NCBI GenBank assembly: GCA_900316965.1
Contig: ONEY01000002.1
Location: 62,001 to 126,000, forward strand
DNA: 64,000 bases
Origin: an uncultured Bacteroidales bacterium
GTDB lineage: Bacteria; Bacteroidota; Bacteroidia; Bacteroidales; P3
Direction: 5' to 3'
Shown here: piece by piece, positions 1 through 9,238 of the stretch
Layout of the letters: the number at the start of each line of letters is the position of its first letter
Position numbering within the stretch: position 1 is the stretch's first letter
Position numbers and translations under genes: made by a program
Notes under the pieces: model-generated
Databases searched by the model: none
What the model saw: only the letters and a program-made list of their open reading frames with translations
Told to the model about the DNA's origin: nothing

Positions 1-1
1 G

Positions 2-199
2 AACAACTCAAAAACTCCTTTGCAGACAGAGCTTACCCTCGAGCAGAATTTTCCGCCCGAGAAGATCCCCGTTGCCCATCATTGGCTCATTCTTCATGGT
101 CGTTATGTATGTACCGCGCGCAAACCCCATTGCCAGCAATGTGGCATTAGTGACATTTGCCGCTATTATGCCCGAAAGAAACGAGAGCAGGAAAGATGA
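2..199 (+). CDS. nth: Endonuclease III, C-terminal fragment (cut by window edge)
   Basis: The last 65 residues of endonuclease III, the DNA glycosylase/AP lyase that removes oxidised pyrimidines in base excision repair. The readable part contains [12 protein letters not shown], which matches the family's C-terminal region. It is followed by the complete [4Fe-4S] cluster motif C-X6-C-X2-C-X5-C ([19 protein letters not shown]). The frame ends at TGA after a basic tail (ARKKREQER). The catalytic helix-hairpin-helix part lies to the left of the window. The Cys spacing is diagnostic of the Nth/MutY superfamily; the HGRYVC context favours Nth over MutY. The gap to the next gene is 84 bp on the same strand. 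Confidence 0.9.
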   Translation, partial: NNSKTPLQTELTLEQNFPPEKIPVAHHWLILHGRYVCTARKPHCQQCGISDICRYYARKKREQER

Positions 200-283
200 C
201 AGTAGCATATGCCATAAAGAAAAGCATAGTTCCGCATAATGATACCTTTTTTATAGTACAAATTCATAAACAACATCTCATCA

Positions 284-2395
284 ATGATATTCACCTCCCC
301 TTTGTTCCTTATAGGTCTTGTGGCTATGGCAATCCCGGTGATTGTCCATCTCTTCAATTTCCGCCGATATAAGAAGATATACTTTAGCAATGTCGACAAA
401 TTGGAGGAAATGCAGTCGGAGACACGCCGCCAGTCGACATTGCGGCAGATACTCATCATGGTGGCGCGTATGATGGCGATAGCCTTTTTGGTGCTTGCTT
501 TCGCCCAACCGGTGATAAACAGAAGCGACAAGGCGGTGAGGGCAGGAGGCAACGACGTGGCTGTTTTTATCGACAACTCGTTCAGCATGCAAAACACAGA
601 TGGCAATGGCCCGATGATAGAAAAAGCCAAGGCCAAGGCCCGCGAGATAGTGTCCGCTTATGGAGAGAGCGACAGGTTTCATTTGATGACATGCGATGTT
701 GAGGGGCGCCATTTCCATTGGCTTAGCAAAGAAGAGATGCTTACAATGATTGACGAGGTAGAGCCAGGAAGTGCGTCGCCATCACTATCGTCGATGATAG
801 AACGCCAACGTGATTTTGTTCGCGGAGGTAGCGGAGAGAACAAAGAGATCTTTGTGATTTCAGATTTTCAGACTTCGGTGGCTGACATCGACAATTTTGA
901 GAGCGACAGTAATATAGCCCTAACGTTAGTGCCTCTTAAGCCCGCGGAGCTAGAGAATGTCTATGTCGACTCGGTGGCTTTGGTGGCACCGGTATATTAT
1001 CGAGGCAATACCGTTGTGACAGAGGTGTGGATACGAAACGACGGCATCGAGAACCTTGAAGGTGTGCCAGTAACGCTTTATGTTAATGGACGACAGCGAG
1101 CTGTTGCCACCGTCGACCTGCCAGCCGAGGGTAGGACGGCACTGACGATGCCGTTTACTGTGGACGCGACAGGAGTGTTGGATTGTCGGGTGGAATGCAG
1201 CGATTATCCCGTTGTTTTTGACGACAGCTATTTTTTTACGCTCAACATAAGAGATTATATAAAAGGTCTTATTGTAGAAGGCATTACCTCCAATGTGTTT
1301 TTGACACGCCTGTTTGATGGCGACACAGCGGTGAAAATGCAGACAATGAGTGTGCAACAGATGGATTTCAGCCGTATAGAGGGCAACGATGTGGTAATCC
1401 TGGACGAATTGCCATCGTTGTCGTCGGGTATGGTACAGTCGTTGCGAAGCTTTGTTGATGGAGGAGGAACCATTGTCGTGGTTGTTGCCGACAATGCCGA
1501 CAAGGAAAGTTATAATGCTGCGTTGACGCAGTTTGGCGCTCCGGGATTGGAACAGCAGCACAAAGGCCGAGTGGCGGCGGGGACGGTAAGTATGGACAAT
1601 GCCCTGTATCGCAACGTCTTCAATGGTCGCAATAGTGAGATGGAGCTGCCCACGGTTGTCAACTATTGGCGACTGGCGAAATCGTCATCGACACTTTACG
1701 AGCCTATTATCACGCTTGCCAATGGCGATGTCTACGTGAGTGCGACCATGTGTGGAGCAGGTCGTATATACCTTATCGCCGCGCCCTTGCGCGACGAGCA
1801 TACTGATTTTGTCCGTCAAGCGCTTTTTGTGCCAACGTTGTACAATATGGCGCTATATAGTGTACGACCGTCATTGCCGGCATTTTCAATGGGTGGTGGT
1901 GACCCCGTGCCTCTCTCGCAACGCTATGACGGAAAAGAGACCGTCCACCTTGTGTCGGCACAATCGTCGATACAGGGCAAGGACAGTAGCGCCACAAGGT
2001 TTGACGTAATTGCCGACATAAGAGTGGTTGGAGGGATGAGCAATTTGGTGCCTCACAGCGGATTGCATGAGGCGGGCAACTACTGGCTTCAGTATGACGG
2101 AAAAACAATAGAGGGAGTTTCGTTCAACTATTCTCGTCTCGAATCGCAGATGAGATTCCTGGAGAGGAGTCAGATAGCGTCGATGCTGAAAGATTACAAC
2201 TTGGACAACATATCTGTTGTCAACAATGTGGACAAGCCCTTGGACAGCTATTTGAAGGAGCGCATGGATGGCAAGCAATTGTGGCGCTTGTGTCTGGTGC
2301 TGTCATTGCTAATGCTGTTAGCGGAGATATTGTTGATACGAATTCCGAAAAAGAAAAAATCCAAAAGAGACGACCGCACACAAGGAGACGAGTAA
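284..2395 (+). CDS. BatA-type membrane protein with vWA-like domain
   Basis: A 703-residue inner-membrane protein of the Bacteroidota family with an aerotolerance-regulator N-terminal (BatA) domain. Membrane segments are visible at about residues 4-22 and 56-77, and a third near the C-terminus (about 664-687) is followed by a highly basic tail (KKKKSKR). Between them lies a periplasmic region that begins with a von Willebrand A-like strand carrying a MIDAS-type D-x-S-x-S (IDNSFSM). The architecture N-TM-TM-vWA-linker-TM-C matches the long BatA-like proteins often annotated as VWA domain-containing. Function is not established; members of the wider Bat group are linked to envelope stress and oxygen tolerance. 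No other Bat or MoxR gene is visible here, so the protein is not in a bat operon. Confidence 0.8.
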   Translation: MIFTSPLFLIGLVAMAIPVIVHLFNFRRYKKIYFSNVDKLEEMQSETRRQSTLRQILIMVARMMAIAFLVLAFAQPVINRSDKAVRAGGNDVAVFIDNSFSMQNTDGNGPMIEKAKAKAREIVSAYGESDRFHLMTCDVEGRHFHWLSKEEMLTMIDEVEPGSASPSLSSMIERQRDFVRGGSGENKEIFVISDFQTSVADIDNFESDSNIALTLVPLKPAELENVYVDSVALVAPVYYRGNTVVTEVWIRNDGIENLEGVPVTLYVNGRQRAVATVDLPAEGRTALTMPFTVDATGVLDCRVECSDYPVVFDDSYFFTLNIRDYIKGLIVEGITSNVFLTRLFDGDTAVKMQTMSVQQMDFSRIEGNDVVILDELPSLSSGMVQSLRSFVDGGGTIVVVVADNADKESYNAALTQFGAPGLEQQHKGRVAAGTVSMDNALYRNVFNGRNSEMELPTVVNYWRLAKSSSTLYEPIITLANGDVYVSATMCGAGRIYLIAAPLRDEHTDFVRQALFVPTLYNMALYSVRPSLPAFSMGGGDPVPLSQRYDGKETVHLVSAQSSIQGKDSSATRFDVIADIRVVGGMSNLVPHSGLHEAGNYWLQYDGKTIEGVSFNYSRLESQMRFLERSQIASMLKDYNLDNISVVNNVDKPLDSYLKERMDGKQLWRLCLVLSLLMLLAEILLIRIPKKKKSKRDDRTQGDE

Positions 2396-2479
2396 GCGGA
2401 GTTTGAAGTTACGACTATTGCCATTAAAAATAAACTCTAAAACCGTTACTAAGAGATTTTCAACCAAAAATAAACCTTA

Positions 2480-3415
2480 TTGCCCGTGTTGATAGAAACA
2501 AAAAATATAGAAAAAAGTTTTGGCAGCCATTGTGCATTGCGCGACGTAAGTGTCGGCGTTAAAGAGGGCTCGGTCTTTGGCCTTTTGGGCCCCAATGGCG
2601 CAGGCAAGACTACCCTTATCCGACTTATAAACCAGATTATTTTTCCGGACAAAGGAGAGATATTGTTTGACGGACGTGCTATGACGGGAGATGACGTGCG
2701 AGAGATAGGATATCTGCCTGAGGAGAGAGGATTGTACAAAAAAATGAAAGTTGGCGAGCAGGCAGTATATTTGGCTCGTCTAAAGGGATTGTCGAGTCAT
2801 GATGCGACAGTAAGGCTTAAACGATGGTTTCAGAAATTTGAGATAGAGGAATGGTGGAATCGCACCGTTGACCAGTTGTCGAAGGGTATGCAGCAAAAGA
2901 TCCAGTTTATTGTTACCGTGATACATGACCCCAAACTACTAATCTTTGATGAGCCTTTTAGCGGTTTTGACCCTGTCAATGCGACATTGTTGAGAAACGA
3001 GATAGTAGATTTGCACAAAAAAGGAGCTACGATAATATTGTCCACCCACAATATGACCTCGGTCGAGGAGTTGTGCGACGACATTGCGCTGATAGATCAT
3101 TCCCATGTTGTTTTGCATGGCAATTTCAGAGAGATAAGGAAGACGATGAGCACAAACCAGTATGAGGTTGCCGTCGACGCCAGCGAGAACGAGGTGCTGA
3201 CGACAGAATTGCCCGCGTGGTGCCACCTGGTAAGCCATGCTGGCGGCGAAGGGGGTGAGCATTCCTATAGATTCAAGCTTGACGAAGAGAAGAAAGCAAA
3301 TGATTTGGTTGAGTTGTTGCTTACGAGGTGTCGGCTGCAGTCGTTCCGCGAGGTGCTGCCATCGATGAATGACATCTTTATAACCACGGTGACGGGAAAG
3401 GAGGCAAGGCAATGA
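2480..3415 (+). CDS. ABC transporter ATPase, NatA-like, with DUF4162-type tail
   Basis: ATP-binding subunit (311 aa) of an ABC-2 type exporter. Walker A is GPNGAGKTT at residues 37-45, followed by a signature LSKGMQQ (about 131-137), Walker B LLIFDEP (about 150-156) and H-loop STHNM (about 190). The C-terminal 100 residues resemble the DUF4162 domain found on NatA-type sodium-efflux ATPases. There is no ATG start: an in-frame TAA sits three codons before the TTG chosen here, so translation must begin at this TTG or at the nearby GTG (2486) or TTG (2489). Its stop overlaps the ATG of the permease by 4 bp (ATGA), which implies translational coupling and one transporter complex. The substrate is inferred by family only. 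Confidence 0.88.
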   Translation: MPVLIETKNIEKSFGSHCALRDVSVGVKEGSVFGLLGPNGAGKTTLIRLINQIIFPDKGEILFDGRAMTGDDVREIGYLPEERGLYKKMKVGEQAVYLARLKGLSSHDATVRLKRWFQKFEIEEWWNRTVDQLSKGMQQKIQFIVTVIHDPKLLIFDEPFSGFDPVNATLLRNEIVDLHKKGATIILSTHNMTSVEELCDDIALIDHSHVVLHGNFREIRKTMSTNQYEVAVDASENEVLTTELPAWCHLVSHAGGEGGEHSYRFKLDEEKKANDLVELLLTRCRLQSFREVLPSMNDIFITTVTGKEARQ

Positions 3416-4779
3416 ATAAGATACTGTTAGTTATTCAGCGAGAATACACAACCAGGGTGCGTAAGGTGTCGTTTTGGCTTTTGACACTTTTGGTGCCAAT
3501 ATTGCTGGCGGCGCTGTATGCCATACCGATATATATGGCATTGAAGCCACAAGACCGAGTTGTGGTGCTTGTTGCCGACGAGTCGGGTGTTTTTGGCGGA
3601 CTTGACCGAGATGACGCCAGTCGCGGCGACAGCCGTTTTGTTTCCAACGACGTGGTAGAATACCGATATGCGGCATCGCTCGAATACGCGCGCCGAGTTA
3701 TGGACAAGGACGAGGATGTGAGCGCCATACTATATGTGCGCAGTAGAGCCAGCGAGGCAATTCCCACCGATGCATGTCTATACTACAAGAGTGATTTGCC
3801 CACACAGCAGACGCGCTATGATGTGGATATGCAGCTGCAGCGCATACTTCGCAATCGACTGTTGCAAGCGCACGGCATAAGCGACGATGAGTATGCTCTG
3901 ATTTCAGGTACAAAGATCAACTTGCGCACCGAGGATATGGAGACAGGGCGAGAGGCTTTTTTGGGTGTGAAGACGGCATTGGGGCTTGTGCTTTCATTGC
4001 TTATATATGTTGCGATATTCATGTTTGGCTCACAGGTGATGCGAGGGGTGGTGGAAGAAAAGTCAAGCCGAATTGTCGAGGTGGTGGTGTGCTCGGTAAA
4101 GCCGTTTCAGCTAATGATGGGCAAGGTGATAGGAATAGCCTTGGTTGGGTTGACACAATTCCTGATGTGGGTAATGCTGACAGGCGTAGCCCTGGTCGGC
4201 ATTCAGGCGGGGAACAGAGACCTCTTTGGAGCGGCGCAGCAAAAGCATGCAGTTACAGAGATAGCCACCAAGGGGAGTGAGGCGACGGCACAGATGAGCC
4301 TTTCGGGCGATATGGCCGATGTGCCACAAATGGTAGAGGGCATTGCCGCAATAGATTTCGGAGCCATAGTGCCTGCATTTCTCTTCTTTTTCATCTTTGG
4401 ATATTTGCTTTATGCGACCCTTTTTGCTGCCGCGGGCGCCATGAGCGACAATGACACCGACACACAGTTGTTCTCGTTGCCGTTGACGGTGCCTTTGTTG
4501 CTGGTGTTGCTGCTTATGCCAACCATTGTCGACTCGCCGTCGGGAGGATTGAGTGTGGCGTTGTCGCTAATACCATTCACATCGCCGGTAGCCATGATGT
4601 TGCGCATACCCTTTGGAGTGCCGCTATGGCAGATATGGTTGTCGATGGCCCTAATAGTCGTGACATTTCCGCTATGCACGTGGATGGCGGCCAAAATATA
4701 CAGCAAATCGATATTGAGATTCAATCTTTTGGCTACGTGGCGCCAGCGTCGAAAAAAAGATGTGGATGAGGAGAGATAG
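3412..4779 (+). CDS. ABC-2 type permease, NatB-like
   Basis: Membrane subunit (455 aa) paired with the ATPase just upstream. It has the usual ABC-2 layout: one N-terminal membrane segment (about residues 20-42), a large extracytoplasmic loop, then a cluster of hydrophobic segments from about residue 185 to the C-terminus. The loop contains the stretch MRGVVEEKSSRIVEVV, typical of NatB/YhaP family permeases. A second soluble insertion (about 270-310) separates transmembrane segments. The likely role is ATP-driven export of sodium or of a small amphipathic compound; the exported substrate cannot be read from the sequence. It ends with a basic tail (WRQRRKKD). About 140 bp follow before recJ, so the pair forms its own unit. 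Confidence 0.87.
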   Translation: MNKILLVIQREYTTRVRKVSFWLLTLLVPILLAALYAIPIYMALKPQDRVVVLVADESGVFGGLDRDDASRGDSRFVSNDVVEYRYAASLEYARRVMDKDEDVSAILYVRSRASEAIPTDACLYYKSDLPTQQTRYDVDMQLQRILRNRLLQAHGISDDEYALISGTKINLRTEDMETGREAFLGVKTALGLVLSLLIYVAIFMFGSQVMRGVVEEKSSRIVEVVVCSVKPFQLMMGKVIGIALVGLTQFLMWVMLTGVALVGIQAGNRDLFGAAQQKHAVTEIATKGSEATAQMSLSGDMADVPQMVEGIAAIDFGAIVPAFLFFFIFGYLLYATLFAAAGAMSDNDTDTQLFSLPLTVPLLLVLLLMPTIVDSPSGGLSVALSLIPFTSPVAMMLRIPFGVPLWQIWLSMALIVVTFPLCTWMAAKIYSKSILRFNLLATWRQRRKKDVDEER

Positions 4780-4902
4780 GAGAGGTATGGAAATGAGAGT
4801 TGCGGTTGCCGAATAGCGAGTTGTAACAAATTGATAATTATTTCTTTCTTAAAAAATATTAAATTATCTGAAATTTTTTCCTTTCATGTCGCAAAAAGTT
4901 TG

Positions 4903-4910
4903 TAATTTTA
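4903..4910 (+). promoter_or_regulatory. Possible -7 box upstream of recJ
   Basis: TAATTTTA matches the Bacteroidota -7 consensus TAnnTTTG at all but the last base. It lies only about 14 bp before the recJ ATG, so transcription from it would give a very short leader. No convincing -33 TTTG at the right distance is seen. Confidence 0.35.
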
Positions 4911-4923
4911 CGCCCAGTAAAAA

Positions 4924-6756
4924 ATGAAAGAAAAACGTTGGATAATAAGGAAAGATTATGATATAGAGGTTGTTGACAAACTTGCGGATTCTTTGGGCGT
5001 GGACAAAATTATTGCCACGCTGCTTGTAGAGCGTGGCGTTACTACTTTCGACGAAGCTAAAAAATTCTTCCGTCCGGGTTTAAACCAACTTCACGATCCA
5101 TTTCTGATGAAAGATATGGACCGTGCTATTGCGCGCATTAATGAAGCTATCCGTAAAAAGGAGCGCATGCTGATATATGGCGACTATGACGTTGACGGCA
5201 CATCGGCAGTGGCATTGGTTTACAGCTATTTCCATACGCTCCACATGAACATCGACTTCTATATTCCTGATCGCGATACCGAAGGATATGGCATATCCTT
5301 CAAAGGTATCGACTATGCAAAAAGTACAGGTGTAAAGTTGATTATCGCGCTTGACTGTGGTATAAAGGCTGTAGAGCAGGCCGATTATGCCAACAGTCTT
5401 GGCATCGACATTATAGTTGGCGACCACCATTTGCCTGGCGACACGCTGCCACGTTGCTGTGCTGTGCTTGACCCCAAGAGAGAAGACTGTCCCTATCCCT
5501 ACAAGGAATTGTCGGGGTGCGGCATAGGTTTTAAGATCGTTGAGGCATACATGGAGCAAAAGATTGGAGTGCGATTGTGTGATGCGGACAGCGAATTGAC
5601 GTTGTCGCAGAAGAAAAACATGGAAATGCTGAAGCTGAAGCTTTTGCGTTACCTTGATTTGGTGGCTGTTAGTATTGCAAGTGATATTGTCCCCATGACG
5701 GGAGAAAACCGAGTGCTAGCCACCTTCGGACTTAAGGTGATAAACACATGTCCCCGTCCGGGTTTGGAGGCTATACTCACCTATGGCCATATAGAGCCGC
5801 GCAGCAAAGAGGATCGCACTATAAATCCCGAGAAGGACTCGTATTTTGTCAAGGATTTGAACATAAGCGATTTGGTGTTTTTGGTGGGACCTCGTATCAA
5901 TGCCGCAGGACGTATACATAGCGCTTTTGACTCGGTGAGGCTGTTGTTGGCAGAGAATCGAGAAATAGCCTCAAAGCTTGCCGAGGAGATAAACAACTAC
6001 AATTCGGAGCGCAAGGATTTGGACACACAAGCCACGGAAGAGGCCCGTCGCAGGTTGGAAAGCGACTCGACGCTGGCCGGCCGTCACTCTATTGTGCTGT
6101 TTAGCGAGGATTGGCATCGCGGCGTTGTCGGCATTGTTGCCTCGCGATTGGTGGAATCATATTATCGTCCGACCATAGTGCTCACCCGCTCGACCGACGA
6201 TTTGTATGTTGGGTCGGCGCGAAGCATAAAGGAGTTTGACATTCATGCCGCATTGGAGGAGTGTAGCGACTTGCTAGAGCACTTTGGCGGTCATAAGAGT
6301 GCCGCGGGAGTCTCTCTTCGACCGGAGAATTTCGACATCTTTGTGCAGCGTTTTGAGGAGATAGTTTCCCGAACGATGCCGCCGGAGGCTACGGTGCCAG
6401 AGATAGAGATAGACGCCGAATTGCGTTTTTCGGACATCACGCCTAAATTTCTGCGCATACTGAAGCAATTCTCGCCTTTTGGTCCTGACAACAATGTGCC
6501 GGTGTTCGTTACCCGCCATTTGGAAAGCAATCCATTGCAGCCGCCACGCGTGGTTGGAGTTAATCACTTGAAATTCTCAGCGCTCTCATCCGACAGCCCC
6601 ACCGCCTATCCGGCAATAGGGTTCCAGTTGGGCGAATACTACCATCGCGTAAGCCGTCAGGAGATGTTCGACGTCTGCTATCAGCTCGAAGAAAACTACT
6701 GGCGCGGCAAGACAGAGACGCAACTCAACGTCAAGGATATCCGCTTTACAGATTGA
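4924..6756 (+). CDS. recJ: Single-stranded-DNA-specific exonuclease RecJ
   Basis: A 5'-3' single-strand exonuclease of the DHH phosphoesterase family that acts in recombination and mismatch or base-excision repair. The first DHH-family motif is YGDYDVDGTS (about residues 84-93) and the eponymous motif is VGDHHLPG (about 165-172). The DHHA1 domain motif FGGHKSAAG (about 453-461) is followed by a C-terminal OB-type region containing FSPFGPDNNVPVF. The protein is 610 residues, slightly longer than the common 565-580. All metal-binding Asp and His motifs are intact. It stands alone, with a terminator about 30 bp downstream. Confidence 0.96.
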   Translation: MKEKRWIIRKDYDIEVVDKLADSLGVDKIIATLLVERGVTTFDEAKKFFRPGLNQLHDPFLMKDMDRAIARINEAIRKKERMLIYGDYDVDGTSAVALVYSYFHTLHMNIDFYIPDRDTEGYGISFKGIDYAKSTGVKLIIALDCGIKAVEQADYANSLGIDIIVGDHHLPGDTLPRCCAVLDPKREDCPYPYKELSGCGIGFKIVEAYMEQKIGVRLCDADSELTLSQKKNMEMLKLKLLRYLDLVAVSIASDIVPMTGENRVLATFGLKVINTCPRPGLEAILTYGHIEPRSKEDRTINPEKDSYFVKDLNISDLVFLVGPRINAAGRIHSAFDSVRLLLAENREIASKLAEEINNYNSERKDLDTQATEEARRRLESDSTLAGRHSIVLFSEDWHRGVVGIVASRLVESYYRPTIVLTRSTDDLYVGSARSIKEFDIHAALEECSDLLEHFGGHKSAAGVSLRPENFDIFVQRFEEIVSRTMPPEATVPEIEIDAELRFSDITPKFLRILKQFSPFGPDNNVPVFVTRHLESNPLQPPRVVGVNHLKFSALSSDSPTAYPAIGFQLGEYYHRVSRQEMFDVCYQLEENYWRGKTETQLNVKDIRFTD

Positions 6757-6783
6757 AAGACTCAAGGTAGAGCACGTAATATA

Positions 6784-6815
6784 GGAGAGTGGCCTAAATG
6801 ACCGCTCTTTTTTTG
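6784..6815 (+). terminator. Rho-independent terminator after recJ
   Basis: A GC-rich stem (AGAGTGGCC pairing with GACCGCTCT across the loop TAAAT, with one mismatch and a G-U pair) runs directly into a run of T residues. It lies about 28 bp after the recJ stop. Confidence 0.75.
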
Positions 6816-6840
6816 TGAGTTTTTTATCGGATTGGAGGGC

Positions 6841-6873
6841 TATGAGTCCGCTATGAGTCCGCTATGAGTCCGC
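6841..6873. repeat. 11-bp tandem repeat, three TATGAGTCCGC units
   Basis: Three exact head-to-tail copies of TATGAGTCCGC are followed by the partial unit TAAGGG. They lie in the roughly 290-bp space between recJ and the phospholipase D-like gene. The same unit recurs at three other intergenic places in this window, in both orientations. Apart from the recJ terminator and this repeat I see nothing else in this gap. Confidence 0.85.
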
Positions 6874-7045
6874 TAAGGGTACCTTGTGAGGAAACACGTG
6901 ATGGAGGATAATCCTACGGGAAAAAACGAGACGAAAAAAAGATAGGGAAGGGGGGAAGGAGCATAGGAGGGTCTGTTCTGTCGGATGGTAGAGCGACTGG
7001 TATGAGAATGGTCGGGAAGGCCGACCGTGGTGAGCCATGCAGGCT

Positions 7046-7558
7046 TTAGAGGAGACGGTCGCCGCAGAAGTCCTTGCGCTTGCATTTAGGGCATTGAGCA
7101 CCTTGCCAAATTCTGTCGAGGTGGTCGGCTGCGGCATCGACCAGGGAGGGTTCGTCGGTAAGAATGCCGGCTTCGAAGTTGCGGTTGTCGTCGCCTTTCA
7201 TACCAATGCCGGCGCCGGTGAGGTTGGCCGAGCCGATATAAGCCACGGAACAGTCGAAGATCATTATTTTGAAATGCACACGAGGACAAAGCCTGCGTTC
7301 CAGATTGGCCCACAAGCCAGGAAACTTGTCGAAATCGTCGCGGAAATTGTCGCCGGGTTCCTTGGCGTGCAACAGCCTTATGTCGACGCCACGCTCGAGG
7401 AGCTTGTTGAGGACAGAGAGGAACGGGACAACCATTTTCCCGCTTTCGACATAGAGATCCTTAAGGTCGGCAGTAGCAATCCAAAGGTCGTGCTTGACCT
7501 TGTCGCAAAGCGAGAGGACGTCGGAGTAATGGTATCGGTCGGCGATGTACTTAATCAT
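7046..7558 (-). CDS. Phospholipase D-like protein with a single HKD-type motif
   Basis: A 170-residue protein with one PLD-type active-site stretch, HFKIMIFDCSVAYIGSANLT (about residues 94-113). This is the H-x-K-x4-D motif followed by the GSAN strand typical of the family. One motif per chain means a homodimer would be needed to build an active site, as in the Nuc and minimal PLD enzymes. No signal peptide is visible, so it is probably cytosolic. The C-terminus carries C-x2-C-x5-C (CPKCKRKDFC), which could hold a metal ion. It lies 39 bp downstream of the M28 peptidase-barrel gene on the same strand, so the two may be co-transcribed. The substrate (phosphodiester in nucleic acid or lipid) is unknown. 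Confidence 0.75.
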   Translation of the reverse strand: MIKYIADRYHYSDVLSLCDKVKHDLWIATADLKDLYVESGKMVVPFLSVLNKLLERGVDIRLLHAKEPGDNFRDDFDKFPGLWANLERRLCPRVHFKIMIFDCSVAYIGSANLTGAGIGMKGDDNRNFEAGILTDEPSLVDAAADHLDRIWQGAQCPKCKRKDFCGDRLL

Positions 7559-7597
7559 TAAACTTACGCTATGTTGCTAGAAAGAGATGCCGTGACG

Positions 7598-9079
7598 CTA
7601 GAAATAATAGCCGAGAGAGACGGCATAGATGTTCTCTTTGGCGTTGGGAAGGCCGTTGCTGGTGTCGAACAATTTGTTGAACTGGCCGAAATAGGTGCCG
7701 GTCAGCTGCCAATTGCCGCCGACTCGGATGCCGATGTTCCAAACGAGGCCGAAGTGGTTTTTGTTGATATCGAAGGAGGGCAAGGAGGCCGGACGTCCGC
7801 CATAGAAATCTCCGTCCAAGAGGCGAGCGTAGTAGCATCCAAGACCAACGTGGACGCCGAAACCCGTCTTGAAGATGCCCAATTGCAGCGAGGCGGGAAC
7901 CATGATGGAGTGCTGCTCCATACCAAAGCCCTGGCTGTAGGCGTCGTTGGCGAAAGGCAGGTGACAATGAGAGAAGCTGTACAAAATGTCGGCGTGGAGT
8001 TTGAAGTTTTTGCTGATTTTATATTGCAGCATTATGCCGCTTTGGAAACCCAGGTAGGGTTTGCCTTCGAAGGATGCGTCGGGGTATTCCAGGTTGCAAT
8101 GATTGTAGCCGGCGGCGAGGCCAATTTCGAAATCGCTTTGGTGGTGTTTTTTTGCTAGATTGCCAGAAGCCAGATTGTTATGGCGTTGAGAGGCTTCTAT
8201 TGTGAGAGCTACAATGTAGTCGGTTATGCGATCCAAGCCGTTGTAGTCGATAAGATCGGCGTCGTCCTCGGGTTTATGGTAAGGAGATTTAAGACCAGTA
8301 GTGACTGCGATAGTGGCAATGCCGGCCTCGGCGAAAGGCTCGGTGTCGGTGTCGGTAAAGAGCGACTTCTCGAAAGGAACTAGTTTTACCTTCAGGTCGC
8401 TGCATAGTTTGTCGGGAGAGAGCAACTCATTGGCGTCGGCAACGGTTTTGGAGCCTTCCATTACAAGGTGGCCGTTGGCGTTGTACCATCCCACCATGTC
8501 GACGCTGAGCATAAGCTTGACCTTGTCGAGCATGTTGTGGGCTTTTAATTGCGCAACCATTTGTGAAGAGCCTAAGAGTCCGATTTCCTCGGCGTCGAAG
8601 GCACAGATGATAACGCTGCGCTTCAACTCCGATTTCTTATTGATCAGCTGGCGAGCGACCTCAAGAACGCAAGAGGAGCCCGACGCATTGTCGTCGGCGC
8701 CATTGTAAATTTTGTCGCCCTTGACGCCAACATGGTCGTAGTGAGCGCCGATGACGATGTATTCGTTTTTAAGTACTGGGTCGCTCCCCTCAATGAGGCC
8801 AATGAGGTTGCAGAAAGAGTTTCCGGCAGACATTGGTTGGGCTTTGACAAAGGGGTCGTCGTAGTTGTTGTTCCAAAGGGGAATCATGCCCATTTGACGC
8901 CATTGCCGGCGGATGTATTCGGCGGCGCGGCGGCCGTCGTCGGTGCCGGCGGCACGACCACGAAGACTGTCGGAAGCGAGAGTGTAGAGATGTTTTTCCA
9001 ACCTTTGTCGTTGGGAGTTTTGAGCGATGGAGACGCCGCAAATAGCGACAGCGGCAATAAGCAATAATACATTCTTCAT
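7598..9079 (-). CDS. M28 family zinc aminopeptidase fused to a C-terminal outer-membrane barrel domain
   Basis: A 493-residue exported protein. A signal peptide (about 1-20, ending in SIAQ) precedes an M28 peptidase domain with the full set of expected metal ligands: H113 in GAHYDHVG, D129 in NGADDNASG, E163/E164 in DAEEIGLLGS, D194 in SVDMVG and H268 in SPYHKPED. After a short basic linker (LAKKHH, about 308-313) the last 180 residues have the alternating aromatic/glycine pattern of a PorT-like or OmpA-like barrel. They include GLAAGYNHCNL, YLGFQSGIMLQYKI and FGLVWNIGIRVGG, and end in the typical barrel terminus VSLGYYF. Family knowledge supports aminopeptidase activity. The barrel is inferred from pattern, and would anchor the enzyme to the outer membrane facing the periplasm or the outside. 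Confidence 0.8.
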   Translation of the reverse strand: MKNVLLLIAAVAICGVSIAQNSQRQRLEKHLYTLASDSLRGRAAGTDDGRRAAEYIRRQWRQMGMIPLWNNNYDDPFVKAQPMSAGNSFCNLIGLIEGSDPVLKNEYIVIGAHYDHVGVKGDKIYNGADDNASGSSCVLEVARQLINKKSELKRSVIICAFDAEEIGLLGSSQMVAQLKAHNMLDKVKLMLSVDMVGWYNANGHLVMEGSKTVADANELLSPDKLCSDLKVKLVPFEKSLFTDTDTEPFAEAGIATIAVTTGLKSPYHKPEDDADLIDYNGLDRITDYIVALTIEASQRHNNLASGNLAKKHHQSDFEIGLAAGYNHCNLEYPDASFEGKPYLGFQSGIMLQYKISKNFKLHADILYSFSHCHLPFANDAYSQGFGMEQHSIMVPASLQLGIFKTGFGVHVGLGCYYARLLDGDFYGGRPASLPSFDINKNHFGLVWNIGIRVGGNWQLTGTYFGQFNKLFDTSNGLPNAKENIYAVSLGYYF

Positions 9080-9238
9080 GTCAAAGAGAACGAAGTTTCG
9101 GATATTTTATTTCTTTGTCTATAAAATTTTTAAACAGATTTTGCGTTAAGTAAGAAATAAAAGCAAGTAGCCGCGATAAGTTCTATTTCCAGAACCTATC
9201 GGGCGATTGTAATTCTTTCATATTTAAGTGTTTCTATT

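Noticed and set aside
6888..6904. Second parS-like sequence (GGAAACACGTGATGG)
   Set aside because: Only the CACGTG core and a few flanking bases match; the dyad is not kept.
7571..8158. Plus-strand open frame opposite the M28-barrel gene
   Set aside because: Val/Glu/Ala-rich antisense shadow; the minus-strand gene has all catalytic motifs and a signal peptide.
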